DNA from: RPQJ01 sp963754535
Lineage (GTDB): Bacteria; Pseudomonadota; Gammaproteobacteria; Steroidobacterales; Steroidobacteraceae
Direction: 5' to 3'
NCBI GenBank assembly: GCA_963754535.1
Contig: CAVWGG010000006.1
Coordinates: 124,001-188,000, forward strand
Length of the DNA: 64,000 nucleotides
Each line of letters begins with the position of its first letter. Positions within the stretch are counted from its first letter, which is position 1. The translations under genes were made by a program, and so were the position numbers. Shown in pieces: positions 8,904 to 21,110 of this stretch. The notes below the pieces were generated by a model that worked only from the letters and a program-made list of their open reading frames with translations, was not told the DNA's origin and made no database searches.

Positions 8904-9789
8904 GTCACTCGCCGAGAGGGCAGTCCCGCGCATTCGCCTGCCGGATCGCGCGCAGCTGTTCGCGTTGCGCGCCCAGCGCCTGCGCAAGCTCGGCGCCGGG
9001 GGGCACGCCATCGGCGACTACATGCACCTGATGGCCTCGCTCGCGGATGCGCAGCAGGCGGCGCTGGCAGGCTTCGAATCGTCCCTGCCCACGGCTGCAC
9101 AGCTAGAGCTTGCGCGAACTCACGGCATGCCCGTCGCGCCTGCGGCCAGCTGGACGCGCGAAGGCCGTTGGCGCGATGTGCTTGCGCGCCTGTGCGAGGC
9201 AGTGGCAGCGCTGCCGGAGACACCGCCCGGCGTGCGCGACCTGTGCGACCGGCTGCGCCAAGCGTCGGCCGAGCTGCTCGAGGCGCAGGCCGACGCTTTG
9301 CTCGCGGGGCGGACCGCCGAGATCGACACGGCCGCCGCGCCGTTCCTGATGGCGGCGCTGCAGGTCTACTGGGTGGACCTCGCGTCCCGACTCGCGACCA
9401 AAGACGTCGCCGAACTGGGCATGCACGGCGTCTGCCCGGTGTGCGGCTCGCTGCCGGTCGCGAGCATCGTGCACTCGGACCCGCGATCCCAGGGCTATCG
9501 CTACCTGCATTGCGCACTCTGTGCGACGGAATGGCACATGGTCCGCGTGATTTGCAGCCAGTGCGCGTCCACCAAGGGAATTTCCTACCAGGCGATCGAA
9601 GGCGCCGCGGATGCCGTCCGCGCCGAGTGCTGCGACAGCTGCAGGACCTACCGCAAGATCCTCTACCAGGAGAAAGACGGCGGCGTCGAGCCGGTGGCGG
9701 ACGATCTCGCGAGCCTAGCGCTGGACCTGCTCCTCGCCGAGGCCGGCTACCATCGCGGCAGCGGCAACCCGCTCCTCTGGCAGCCCTGA
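8872..9789 (+). CDS. fdhE: FdhE, formate dehydrogenase maturation factor
   Basis: This is a 305-residue cytoplasmic protein with a GTG start at 8872 inside fdnI. The C-terminal half has the zinc/iron-binding cysteine pairs of FdhE: CPVCGSLP, CALCATEW, CSQCAS and CCDSCRTY. FdhE binds the catalytic subunit of respiratory formate dehydrogenases and is needed for activity in E. coli. Its position right after the structural genes supports a chaperone-type role for this enzyme. Confidence 0.92.
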   Translation: MQRILEPGQIESLAERAVPRIRLPDRAQLFALRAQRLRKLGAGGHAIGDYMHLMASLADAQQAALAGFESSLPTAAQLELARTHGMPVAPAASWTREGRWRDVLARLCEAVAALPETPPGVRDLCDRLRQASAELLEAQADALLAGRTAEIDTAAAPFLMAALQVYWVDLASRLATKDVAELGMHGVCPVCGSLPVASIVHSDPRSQGYRYLHCALCATEWHMVRVICSQCASTKGISYQAIEGAADAVRAECCDSCRTYRKILYQEKDGGVEPVADDLASLALDLLLAEAGYHRGSGNPLLWQP

Positions 9790-9805
9790 GGGTAAGATCG
9801 GGCGC

Positions 9806-11230
9806 GTGGATTCGTCGCCCGAGCCAACGCCGACTGCCAGTACCACGGACATACCGTCCGTCGACCGCCTGTTGAATCTGCCGGCACTGCAACCGCTGCT
9901 GGCCCGCTACGGGCGCACGTTGGCCACGTCCGCCCTGCGCACTCACCTTGACGATCTCCGCCACGCTGCCCTGGCCGGCCAGCTGCCGCGCTCCGCACTG
10001 ACCGAGGATGCGATCGGATCCGCGTTGGATGCGGCACTGGCTGCAGCCTCGCGCCTGCACCTGCGCCCGGTCTTCAACCTGACGGGCACCGTGCTGCACA
10101 CCAATCTCGGCCGCGCCCTGCTGCCCGAGGAAGCCGTGCGCGCCGTAGTGCAGGCGATGACGGCGCCGGTCAACCTGGAGTTTGACCTGGACTCCGGCCG
10201 ACGCGGCGATCGCGACGCGCTGGTCGAGCACCTGCTGCAGGAACTCACGGGCGCGGAAGCGGCGACCGTCGTCAACAATAACGCGGCCGCCGTGTTGCTG
10301 ATGCTGGGCACGCTTGCCAGCCGGCGCGAAGTCGTGATCTCGCGTGGCGAACTGATCGAGATCGGCGGTTCATTCCGCATACCCGACATCATGCGGCAGG
10401 CCGGGGCAAAGCTCGTCGAGGTCGGCACCACCAACCGCACGCACGCCGCCGATTACGAGCAGGCGATCGGGCCGCGCACGGGCCTGCTGCTGAAAGTGCA
10501 CGCCAGCAACTACGCAATTTCCGGGTTCACGGCGAGCGTCGCGACGACGGACATCGCCGAACTCGGCCGTGCGCACGGGATTCCTGTCGCAGTCGATCTC
10601 GGCAGCGGATCGCTGGTGGACCTCTCCCGCTGGCGGCTGCCGCACGAACCGACCGTGCGCGAGACGATCGCGGCAGGCGCCGACCTGGTGGCCTTCAGCG
10701 GCGACAAGCTGCTCGGCGGGCCGCAGGCAGGCATCCTCGTCGGTCGTGCGGACCTGATCGCCCGCTTGAAGAAGAATCCGCTCAAGCGCGCCCTGCGCCC
10801 GGGCAAGATGACGCTCGCAGCTCTCGAAGCGGTGCTGGCGCTCTATCGACAGCCCGAGTTCCTCGCGGAACGACTGACAGTCCTGCGCTTGCTCACGCGC
10901 CCTGCGGCGGTGATGCGCGCGCAGGCGGCGCGGCTGGCACCCGTCGTGCAGCGCGCGATCGGCGGTGCCTACGAAATCGAGCAGGTGCCGATGCTCAGCC
11001 AGATCGGCAGCGGCGCCTTGCCCGTCGACCAGCTGCCCAGCCATGGCCTTGTTGCGCGCTGCGTGAAGGCACGACGCGGCAGCCTGAATCGTCTCGATGA
11101 GGCATTGCGTGCATTGCCGCGGCCGGTCATCGGGCGGATCGCCGACAAGGCGTTGTGGCTCGACCTTCGCTGCCTCGAGGAAGCGGAGGAAGCGGACTTC
11201 GCCGCGCAGTGGAGCGCCTTGCGCGCATGA
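9806..11230 (+). CDS. selA: L-seryl-tRNA(Sec) selenium transferase SelA
   Basis: The protein has 474 residues from GTG 9806 and is PLP-dependent. It converts Ser-tRNA(Sec) to Sec-tRNA(Sec) with selenophosphate. The PLP lysine is K301 in FSGDKLLGGPQAG. The N-terminal tRNA-binding segment (PSVDRLLNLPAL...) and the FNLTGTVLHTNLGRALL segment are characteristic. The TGA overlaps the selB ATG (ATGA at 11227-11230), indicating translational coupling. Length agrees with bacterial SelA (about 460-475). Confidence 0.96.
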   Translation: MDSSPEPTPTASTTDIPSVDRLLNLPALQPLLARYGRTLATSALRTHLDDLRHAALAGQLPRSALTEDAIGSALDAALAAASRLHLRPVFNLTGTVLHTNLGRALLPEEAVRAVVQAMTAPVNLEFDLDSGRRGDRDALVEHLLQELTGAEAATVVNNNAAAVLLMLGTLASRREVVISRGELIEIGGSFRIPDIMRQAGAKLVEVGTTNRTHAADYEQAIGPRTGLLLKVHASNYAISGFTASVATTDIAELGRAHGIPVAVDLGSGSLVDLSRWRLPHEPTVRETIAAGADLVAFSGDKLLGGPQAGILVGRADLIARLKKNPLKRALRPGKMTLAALEAVLALYRQPEFLAERLTVLRLLTRPAAVMRAQAARLAPVVQRAIGGAYEIEQVPMLSQIGSGALPVDQLPSHGLVARCVKARRGSLNRLDEALRALPRPVIGRIADKALWLDLRCLEEAEEADFAAQWSALRA

Positions 11231-13134
11231 TCGTCGGCACGGCCGGACACATCGATCACGGCAAGACGGCGCTGGTGCGCGCCCTGACTGGCGTGGAGAC
11301 AGACCGGCTCAAGGAAGAGAAGACACGCGGAATCTCGATCGAGCTCGGCTACGCCTACACGGCGCTGGAGAATGGCGACGTGCTCGGCTTCGTCGACGTT
11401 CCCGGCCACGAGCGGCTGGTGCACACGATGGTCGCAGGCGCCACCGGGATCGATTTCGCGCTGCTGGTTGTCGCGGCCGACGATGGCGTGATGCCGCAGA
11501 CGCGCGAACACCTGGCCATCCTGGAATTGCTCGGCATCACGCGCGGTGCCGTGGCACTGACCAAGGTCGATCGCGTGGATGACCAGCGCTTGCGGCAGGT
11601 CCAGGCCGAGTTGACGGCCGAGCTCGCGCCGACGGCGCTGCGGGCTGCGCCGGTCTTCCCGCTCAACGCCCTCGCACCGGATGACCCGGGGACCGCAGCG
11701 CTCCGCCGCCACCTGCACGACGCGGCCGCGCACAACCCCGTACGCCCGGACGATGCGCTGTTTCGCCTCGCGGTGGATCGCGTCTTCACGCTCACGGGCC
11801 ACGGCGTCGTCACGACGGGGACCGTGTTCTCGGGGCGGGTCCGGACCGGCGACACGCTTGTCGTGATGCCGTCGGGCATGCCCGCGCGGGTGCGCGGCAT
11901 CCACGCGCAGAACCAGGCCTCCGACAACGGACACGCGGGCCAGCGCTGCGCGATCAATGTCGCCGGTGTCGACAAGGACTCGATTTCCCGCGGCGACTGG
12001 CTCGCCGATCCCCGCCTGTTCGCACCGACGACGCGCATCGACGTCCGACTGCGCCTGCTGGCAGGCAGCAATCTGCGACTGGCGCCCTGGGCGCCGCTGC
12101 ACGTGCACATGGGCACGACGCACCGAGTCGCACACGTTGTCCCGCTCGAGTCGGGCACACTGTCAGCAGGCGACTCCGGGCGCGTGCAGCTGGTCTTCGA
12201 CGCGCCGGTCTGTGCGGCCTGTGGCGATCGCTTCATCGCGCGCGATGCGCAGGCCACGCACACGGTCGGCGGTGGCGTCGTCATCGACCCGTACGCGCCG
12301 TCGCGAAGACGACGCTCGGTCGACCGACTTCGCCATCTCGACGCGCTCGAACGGATGATCGCGGGCGACGGGATCGCGCCGCTGCTGCAACATGCGCGCC
12401 ACGGTTTACCGATGACGGCGCTGGCGCGCCTGACCGGCCGCGCCCCGGAGCACGTTCCGCTCCCGCCTGACTCGCTGACGATCGAGGCGGGACCCGAAAG
12501 CTTCGTCTTCCTCCCTTCTGCGTGGCTCGAACTGCGCCAGCATGCGGTGCACACGTTACGCGAGTTTCATGCCCGGGCGCCCGACGAGCCCGGTCCCGAT
12601 GTCGGTCGCCTGCGCCGCATCGCGCAGCCTGACCTGCCTGCCGCGCTCTGGCGCACGCTGGTCGACGAACTCGTGCACGAGCGAGTCGTGATGCGCAACG
12701 GGCCGTGGCTGCACCTGCCGGAGCACACTGCCAGGCTGTCGGCAGCTGACGAAGCGCTCGCGCAGGAGCTGCAGCCGCTGATTGCCGCCGGGCGCTTCGA
12801 TCCGCCGTGGGTGCGCAACCTGGCCACGGTGGTGCGCGAGCCGGAAGAACGCGTGCGCCAGGTGCTGCGCAAGCAGGTCACACGGGGAGCCGTGTACCAG
12901 GTCGTTCGCGACCTGTTCTACGACACTGGACGCATCGGCGAACTGGCCGCGATTGCCGCCGCAATAGCGCAGGAGCACGGCGGCATCGATGCGGCGCGGT
13001 TCCGGGACGCGATCGGACTCGGCCGCAAACGGACGATCCAGATCCTGGAGTTCTTCGACCGCGTCGGCTTCACACGCCGCATCAACGATACGCACGTTTT
13101 GCGCATAGACAGCGGCTGGCGAGTCGCGCAATGA
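11227..13134 (+). CDS. selB: Selenocysteine-specific elongation factor SelB
   Basis: The protein has 635 residues. The N-terminal GTPase has G1 GHIDHGKT (residues 7-14), G3 DVPGHE (about 61-66) and G4 TKVD (about 112). Two beta-barrel domains follow, and the C-terminal third contains the winged-helix modules that bind the SECIS hairpin. SelB delivers Sec-tRNA(Sec) to ribosomes paused at UGA in fdnG. The start overlaps the end of selA, and the stop is 11 bases from the tRNA-Sec gene. Confidence 0.96.
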   Translation: MIVGTAGHIDHGKTALVRALTGVETDRLKEEKTRGISIELGYAYTALENGDVLGFVDVPGHERLVHTMVAGATGIDFALLVVAADDGVMPQTREHLAILELLGITRGAVALTKVDRVDDQRLRQVQAELTAELAPTALRAAPVFPLNALAPDDPGTAALRRHLHDAAAHNPVRPDDALFRLAVDRVFTLTGHGVVTTGTVFSGRVRTGDTLVVMPSGMPARVRGIHAQNQASDNGHAGQRCAINVAGVDKDSISRGDWLADPRLFAPTTRIDVRLRLLAGSNLRLAPWAPLHVHMGTTHRVAHVVPLESGTLSAGDSGRVQLVFDAPVCAACGDRFIARDAQATHTVGGGVVIDPYAPSRRRRSVDRLRHLDALERMIAGDGIAPLLQHARHGLPMTALARLTGRAPEHVPLPPDSLTIEAGPESFVFLPSAWLELRQHAVHTLREFHARAPDEPGPDVGRLRRIAQPDLPAALWRTLVDELVHERVVMRNGPWLHLPEHTARLSAADEALAQELQPLIAAGRFDPPWVRNLATVVREPEERVRQVLRKQVTRGAVYQVVRDLFYDTGRIGELAAIAAAIAQEHGGIDAARFRDAIGLGRKRTIQILEFFDRVGFTRRINDTHVLRIDSGWRVAQ

Positions 13135-13145
13135 TGAAGTCGTCC

Positions 13146-13241
13146 GGAAGGCATGCGCACCCGGCGGTGCGGCTGGGCTTCAAACCCAGAAGGGGGCGTC
13201 AGCCGCTTCCTGGTAGGTTCGACTCCTGCTGCCTTCCGCCA
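13146..13241 (+). tRNA. selC: tRNA-Sec (anticodon TCA)
   Basis: The 96-base gene has an 8-bp acceptor stem (13146-13153 with 13230-13237), discriminator G at 13238 and encoded CCA at 13239-13241. The anticodon loop CTTCAAA is flanked by CTGGG/CCCAG, giving UCA, which reads UGA. There is a long variable arm and a T-loop GGTTCGACTCC. The extra acceptor pair and long extra arm are diagnostic of bacterial tRNA-Sec. It sits between selB and selD. Confidence 0.97.
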
Positions 13242-13275
13242 CTTCGCCCGGATTCGCGTTCGTGAAGGAGCGGTC

Positions 13276-14334
13276 GTGACAATGTCACCGACGCCTGCGA
13301 CTCGACTGACCTCGCTGTCACACGGCGGCGGATGCGGCTGCAAGATCGCACCGGGAATCCTGCGCGACCTGCTCAAGGGCTCGGCGACCACCGCTCCCTT
13401 CGCGCAGCTGCTCGTCGGCGCGGAAACGGCCGACGACGCGGCCGTGTACCAGATCAACGACGACCAGGCGGTGATCGCCACCACCGATTTCTTCATGCCG
13501 ATCGTCGACGATCCGTTCGATTTCGGGCGGATCGCGGCCGCCAACGCGCTGAGCGACGTGTACGCAATGGGCGGCTCTCCGATCCTGGCGCTGGCCATCC
13601 TCGGAATGCCGATCAAGGTGCTGTCCGGGGAGGTCATCCGCGAGATCCTGCGCGGCGGCGAAGCCATCTGCGCGCAGGCCGGCATTCCCGTGGCGGGCGG
13701 TCACAGCATCGATTCGGTGGAGCCCATCTATGGCCTGGCCGCAATCGGACTGGTCCACCCGCGCCACCTGAAACGCAATGCCGACGCGCGAGCGGGTGAC
13801 GTGCTCGTGCTCGGCAAGCCGCTGGGCGTCGGCATCCTCTCGGCCGCGCTCAAGCAGGACAGGCTCGCGGCGGCAGACTATCGATCGATGATCGAAACGA
13901 CCACCCGACTCAACGTCGCGGGCCCCGATCTCGCGCAGCTGCCGGGCGTCCATGCCATGACCGACGTGACCGGCTTCGGCCTCCTCGGGCATCTCCTCGA
14001 AATGTGCCGTGGCGCAGGCTTGGGCGCACGCGTGCAGATGTCGCGGGTGCCGTTGCTGGACAACGTGCTCGCGCTGGCGGAGGCGGGCTTCGTCACGGGA
14101 GCGTCGGCACGCAACTGGGCATCCTATGGCGCCGACGTGCAGATCTCTGCAGACGTCGATGCCGTGCGCCAGGCACTCCTGTGCGACCCGCAGACCTCGG
14201 GCGGCCTGCTGGTGTCTTGCTCCAGTGATGCCGTCGCCGGCGTGCTCGCGACCTTCGAGCGTCATGGTTTCGCGCAGGCGGCGCCCATCGGCAGGATGAG
14301 TGACGGTACGCCCGGCATCGCTGTGGAGCCTTGA
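13276..14334 (+). CDS. selD: Selenophosphate synthetase SelD (cysteine form)
   Basis: The protein has 352 residues and makes selenophosphate from selenide and ATP for SelA. The catalytic segment SHGGGCGCKIAPG has cysteine (about C20) and lysine K23, so this SelD is not itself a selenoprotein. Metal- and ATP-binding residues appear in ETADDAAVY and in TTDFFMPIVDDP. A GAAGGAG ribosome-binding site at 13264-13270 favours the GTG at 13276 over the ATG at 13282. The upstream in-frame ATG at 13153 lies in the tRNA gene and is rejected. Confidence 0.95.
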   Translation: MTMSPTPATRLTSLSHGGGCGCKIAPGILRDLLKGSATTAPFAQLLVGAETADDAAVYQINDDQAVIATTDFFMPIVDDPFDFGRIAAANALSDVYAMGGSPILALAILGMPIKVLSGEVIREILRGGEAICAQAGIPVAGGHSIDSVEPIYGLAAIGLVHPRHLKRNADARAGDVLVLGKPLGVGILSAALKQDRLAAADYRSMIETTTRLNVAGPDLAQLPGVHAMTDVTGFGLLGHLLEMCRGAGLGARVQMSRVPLLDNVLALAEAGFVTGASARNWASYGADVQISADVDAVRQALLCDPQTSGGLLVSCSSDAVAGVLATFERHGFAQAAPIGRMSDGTPGIAVEP

Positions 14335-14354
14335 GTCCGCGCAGCGTCTGCCGG

Positions 14355-14408
14355 CCAGTGAAATGAAAAAGGGCCACCTTTGCAGGTGACCCTTTTCCAT
14401 TTCACTGG
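14355..14408. terminator. Long inverted repeat between selD and tRNA-Arg (bidirectional terminator)
   Basis: Arms 14355-14378 and 14385-14408 are complementary over 24 bases with two mismatches, with a six-base loop. Each arm has an A-rich or T-rich stretch, so RNA from either strand ends its stem in a U-containing run. It separates convergent transcription of selD (plus) and the tRNA genes (minus). The right arm includes the encoded CCA end of tRNA-Arg. Confidence 0.6.
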
Positions 14409-14482
14409 TGCGCCCGGAGAGATTCGAACTCCCGACCTTCTGGTTCGTAGCCAGACGCTCTATCCAACTGAGCTACGGGCGC
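14406..14482 (-). tRNA. tRNA-Arg (anticodon ACG)
   Basis: On the minus strand, the 7-bp acceptor GCGCCCG pairs with CGGGCGC, followed by discriminator A and an encoded CCA. The anticodon loop CTACGAA lies between CTGG/CCAG, giving ACG. The D-arm AGCTCAGTTGGATAGAGC and T-arm GTTCGAATC are canonical. It lies next to tRNA-Ser and csrA, as in E. coli (serV-argV). Confidence 0.96.
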
Positions 14483-14495
14483 GTTATGAACGTCC

Positions 14496-14586
14496 TGGCG
14501 GAGAGAGAGGGATTCGAACCCTCGAAGGGCTTTTGACCCTTACGCCCTTAGCAGGGGCGCGCCTTCGACCACTCGGCCATCTCTCC
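14496..14586 (-). tRNA. tRNA-Ser (anticodon GCT)
   Basis: On the minus strand, the acceptor GGAGAGA pairs with TCTCTCC, with discriminator G and encoded CCA. The anticodon loop CTGCTAA gives GCT. A long variable arm of the serine type follows, and the T-arm is GTTCGAATCCC. The total is 91 bases. Confidence 0.96.
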
Positions 14587-14679
14587 GTTTTTAGGAGAGC
14601 CGCGAAGGATAAACGTCCGGAGCCGCCCCGTAAAGCTCAGGCCGAAAAATGGTTGGCTGACGACGCGTGCTCTTACCGA

Positions 14680-14943
14680 TCAGGGGAACGGCTCGTGATC
14701 GATGCCATTGCCGGCATGGCCATTGCCATTCGGACGTGCCGAGGCCGGGCGCGCGGACGCCGTCCCGCCAGCGCCTTCTTCTTCACGCTTGATGCGCTCG
14801 AAGATTTCTTCGCGATGGACAGCCACGTCGCGCGGCGCATTCACGCCGACGCGGACCTGGTTACCCTTGACGCCGAGCACGGTGACGGTCACGTCGTTGC
14901 CGATCATGACGGTTTCACCGACGCGCCTGGTGAGAATCAACAT
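14680..14943 (-). CDS. csrA: Carbon storage regulator CsrA
   Basis: This is an 87-residue RNA-binding protein that would bind GGA motifs in mRNA leaders. The first 60 residues are typical: MLILTRRVGETVMIGNDVTV, then RVGVNAPRDVAVHREEIFERI. The last 25 residues form a glycine-, asparagine- and histidine-rich tail not needed for the fold. An AGGAG ribosome-binding site lies at 14950-14954. Its position between alaS and tRNA-Ser is the conserved gammaproteobacterial arrangement. Confidence 0.97.
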   Translation of the reverse strand: MLILTRRVGETVMIGNDVTVTVLGVKGNQVRVGVNAPRDVAVHREEIFERIKREEEGAGGTASARPASARPNGNGHAGNGIDHEPFP

Positions 14944-15052
14944 GAAGTTCTCCTAGCCTGATTGGCTTAGTACTTCGCCGGACTCGAATCCATTCAATGC
15001 CTATGCGTACCACCGGCCAGGAACGATCCCCTACTCTGCTTCAGGAATAATA

Positions 15053-15070
15053 TGCGCATAAAAATGCGCA
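15053..15070. repeat. Short inverted repeat in the alaS-csrA spacer
   Basis: TGCGCAT at 15053-15059 and ATGCGCA at 15064-15070 form a perfect 7-bp hairpin with an AAAA loop. It lies about 110 bases upstream of csrA. The spacer 14944-15205 is more AT-rich than its surroundings and would hold the csrA promoter. No T-run follows the hairpin, so a terminator role is not supported. Confidence 0.4.
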
Positions 15071-15205
15071 GCATTTCAGCGCAGGAACAATAGCGCGTGC
15101 ACCAAGAAAAGTCAGTATGCGGAGACTACGGAAATCTACTATTTGGTTCGATTTTTCTTACTCAATCGGAACGAAACTTTCCTTTCGAGTGCGCGCGTCA
15201 ACTCG

Positions 15206-17841
<2,636 letters not shown>

Positions 17842-17845
<4 letters not shown>

Positions 17846-18319
17846 AAGTCGGGGTCGTCTTCGCCGGGGCCAAGGGCGGCCCGGATCTGGTCGGAAGAAA
17901 ACCCGCGATATTGGAGGAAGCGTGCCTGTTTTGCACGTTCACGGTAGTCGGCCGGCGGCGCCAAACCGAACTTGCGGCGGCGGGCTTCCCGGGCCGCCTG
18001 GACCCAGTCGGTTGCCGTCGTGTCGAACGCCTGGTCGATCGTTTCGGGCTCGACGCCGCGCTCGCGCAAGCCCATGCGGACGCGCAGCGGTCCCTGGCCA
18101 CGCCCCGCGCGCTGATTGACGAACTGCTCGGCAAACCGTTCTTCGCGCAGGAACCCTTCCTGCACGATAGCGGCGACCGCCGCTTCGACGACCTGGGCGC
18201 CATACCCCTTGCGGAGCAGGCGCTCGGTCAGCTCGTGGCGGCTGAAGTCACGCCCCGCAAGCAGGGCGTAGGCCGCGGTCTGGACGGTGCGCTGATCCGC
18301 CTCCGCCGCCGCTCCTGGC

Positions 18320-18339
<20 letters not shown>
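17842..18339 (-). CDS. recX: RecX, RecA regulatory protein
   Basis: The protein has 165 residues. RecX binds and inhibits RecA filaments. Three-helix RecX repeats are visible: TAAYALLAGRDFSRHELTER, then GFLREERFAEQFV..RAGRGQGPLRVRM, then RARFLQ-like RGFSSDQIRAAL near the end. It overlaps the end of recA by 20 bases and the start of alaS by 4 bases. Confidence 0.92.
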
Positions 18340-19348
<1,009 letters not shown>

Positions 19349-19373
19349 TGCGTTGCTCGTGAGTTAGGCGTGG

Positions 19374-19393
19374 GAGCCGGGCTGGCCCGGCTC
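19374..19393. repeat. Perfect 9-bp inverted repeat in the recA leader
   Basis: GAGCCGGGC at 19374-19382 and GCCCGGCTC at 19385-19393 are perfectly complementary around a two-base centre. It lies 26-45 bases upstream of the recA start, so it would be a GC-rich hairpin in the recA mRNA leader. Its function is unknown. Confidence 0.5.
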
Positions 19394-19416
19394 GTGAAAG
19401 GAGATCAGCGGGATGG

Positions 19417-19432
19417 CTGCATTATTCCACAG
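19417..19432 (-). promoter_or_regulatory. Candidate LexA (SOS) box upstream of recA
   Basis: Read on the minus strand the 16 bases are CTGTGGAATAATGCAG. This fits the CTG-N10-CAG LexA pattern of gammaproteobacteria. AATAAT inside it could be the -10 element. It lies 69-84 bases upstream of the recA ATG, a usual distance. The central bases are less AT-alternating than the consensus, so confidence is moderate. Confidence 0.55.
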
Positions 19433-19478
19433 CCCTGCCCGCGGGCGGTCCGAAAAATTACCCGGAATCACTGGTTTC

Positions 19479-20009
19479 TCAGCCGCCTTCGACCGCGTCA
19501 TTCCACCAGTGCAGAGGCTCATAGCGTGAGCCCGCCGGATCGGTCACCGAGCGCACGAGCGCAAAGCCGTTGGATCGCCACACGAACGGGGGCTCGAGCA
19601 GCACATTCGCGGCGGCTCGCACTTTGCGCGCGAGCGTCAGGTGCGGACAGAACGGTCGTGCGTCGAGCGTGAAGCCTTCCTCGAGCAGCGCAGCGTGCAA
19701 CTGCGTGACGAGCACCGCGAGCCCGGCGGGAACCCGGCTCGCCACGAGGCACACGACCTGCGGCTTGCGCCAGTGGTCGACCCGATCGAACTCGATCGCG
19801 AGGGGCGACTGGCGCACACGGTCGGCGGCAGCTCTCAGCGCAGGCTGCCGCTCGCGCGGAACCTGGCCCATGAATTCGAGCGTGACGTGCCACTGGTCAG
19901 GGCGCTGCGGCTTGCCTTCGAGCGAGGCCACAATCGCATCGATGCGCGCACGCAGGGCCTGCCGCAGGGCGGGATCGGGCCACAGTGCGAAAAAGAGCCG
20001 GTCACTCAT
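19479..20009 (-). CDS. thpR: RNA 2',3'-cyclic phosphodiesterase (2'-5' RNA ligase family)
   Basis: This 176-residue protein belongs to the 2H phosphoesterase fold. The two catalytic HxTx motifs are HVTL (about residue 41) and HLTL (about residue 123). The N-terminus RLFFALWPDPALRQAL is typical of ThpR. The family hydrolyses 2',3'-cyclic phosphate ends of RNA; its role in vivo is uncertain. It overlaps pncC by four bases. Confidence 0.9.
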   Translation of the reverse strand: MSDRLFFALWPDPALRQALRARIDAIVASLEGKPQRPDQWHVTLEFMGQVPRERQPALRAAADRVRQSPLAIEFDRVDHWRKPQVVCLVASRVPAGLAVLVTQLHAALLEEGFTLDARPFCPHLTLARKVRAAANVLLEPPFVWRSNGFALVRSVTDPAGSRYEPLHWWNDAVEGG

Positions 20010-20509
20010 TCGGCGAGCAGTCGCTCCAGCGCGAGCCGCACCGTCCAGCGCCGCACCTCGTCGCGCCCGCCCACGAATCGTTCGCGGCGAGTTTCGGTTC
20101 GAAACGAACCGTCCTTTTCGCGCCAGGCCCAGGCCAGCCAGACCGTCCCGACGGGTTTGTCGGCCGTCCCGCCGTCCGGACCTGCCACGCCGCTCACGGC
20201 GACGGCCACCGTGCTGCCGGTACGAGCCAGGGCACCTGCCGCCATCGCCCGCACGACAGGCTCACTGACGGCGCCGTGCCGCGACAGCAGGTCCTCGGGC
20301 ACGTCCAGGAAAGCGACCTTGAGGGAGTTTGAATAGGCGACCACCCCACCCTGAAACCAGCGCGAACTGCCGGCCACGTCCGTGCAGGCCTTGGCGATCC
20401 AGCCGCCGGTGCAGGACTCGGCCGTGACGAGCGTCTCAGCCCGGGCCTGCAAACGGTCTCCCACGGACCGGGCCAGCTGCTGCAGGTCAACATCGGTGGG
20501 GGCCGTCAT
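20006..20509 (-). CDS. pncC: Nicotinamide-nucleotide amidase PncC (CinA C-terminal family)
   Basis: The protein has 167 residues and deamidates NMN to NaMN in pyridine-nucleotide recycling. TAESCTGGWIAKACTDVAGS near residue 29 and VSGVAGPDGGTADKPVGTVW near residue 105 are the conserved active-site segments. It is the stand-alone domain without the N-terminal MoaB-like half of full-length CinA. Being adjacent to recA is common in bacteria. Confidence 0.93.
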   Translation of the reverse strand: MTAPTDVDLQQLARSVGDRLQARAETLVTAESCTGGWIAKACTDVAGSSRWFQGGVVAYSNSLKVAFLDVPEDLLSRHGAVSEPVVRAMAAGALARTGSTVAVAVSGVAGPDGGTADKPVGTVWLAWAWREKDGSFRTETRRERFVGGRDEVRRWTVRLALERLLAE

Positions 20510-20600
20510 GCGACAATTCTACCGGCCCCTTGCGAGCAGCGGCACGCCGTCGCTATCTTGCAAGCCGAGGCTTGGATACCCAACAAACAGGCAGGAACCC

Positions 20601-21083
20601 ATGAAAATTGCTTCCCTTGCAGTGGCGCTGGCCGTCGCTGCCTTCCCCGTCGTGACCCACGCGCAGGCCGCACCTGCGACGCAGAGCGTCAAGACGGACG
20701 AGCAGATCATCCTCAAGCAGGTGCAGACGGACAAGCGCGCCGTGTACGCGCAGAACCTGCAGCTCACTGATGCCGAAAGCCGCGCGTTCTGGCCGGTCTA
20801 CGACGAGTACGAAGGCAAGGCCAAGAAACTCAACGACGAGTTTCTCGCGCTGGTCGACAACTACGCCGCCAAGTACGGCGCGATGACCGATGCCGACGCC
20901 ACGGCAATGCTCAAGACGAAGATGCGGATCGAGAAGGATCGCGAGGCCCTCAAGCAGGCCTATACGAAGAAGATCGCCAAGGTCCTGCCGCCGGTGAAGG
21001 CGCTGCGCTACGCGCAGATCGAGACCCGTCTCGACAACATGCTGCGGCGCGAAGTCTACGGCCTCATCCCGCTCGCACAATAA
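20601..21083 (+). CDS. Small periplasmic protein of unknown function (first of a tandem pair)
   Basis: The protein has 160 residues with a signal peptide ending near THAQA (about residue 22). The mature part is highly charged and helical, with KTDEQIILKQVQTDKRAVYA, a central FWPVYDEYEGKAKKLNDEFL and KVLPPVKALRYAQIETRLDN near the end. No family of known function is recognised. The next gene encodes a clear paralogue in which the same landmarks recur in the same order. A GCAGGAA ribosome-binding site precedes the ATG at 20601. Confidence 0.8.
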   Translation: MKIASLAVALAVAAFPVVTHAQAAPATQSVKTDEQIILKQVQTDKRAVYAQNLQLTDAESRAFWPVYDEYEGKAKKLNDEFLALVDNYAAKYGAMTDADATAMLKTKMRIEKDREALKQAYTKKIAKVLPPVKALRYAQIETRLDNMLRREVYGLIPLAQ

Positions 21084-21110
21084 GCAACCAGGATTCCACG
21101 GAGCTTTTAC

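Noticed and set aside
13153..13275. Extended N-terminus for SelD from an ATG at 13153.
   Set aside because: The extension runs through the tRNA-Sec gene; SelD proteins start just before the GGGCGCK segment.
19413..19529. 38-codon plus-strand frame with an AAGGAG site nine bases upstream, overlapping the recA promoter region.
   Set aside because: It overlaps the LexA box and the thpR end, and the short peptide has no recognisable features; the spacing could be chance.
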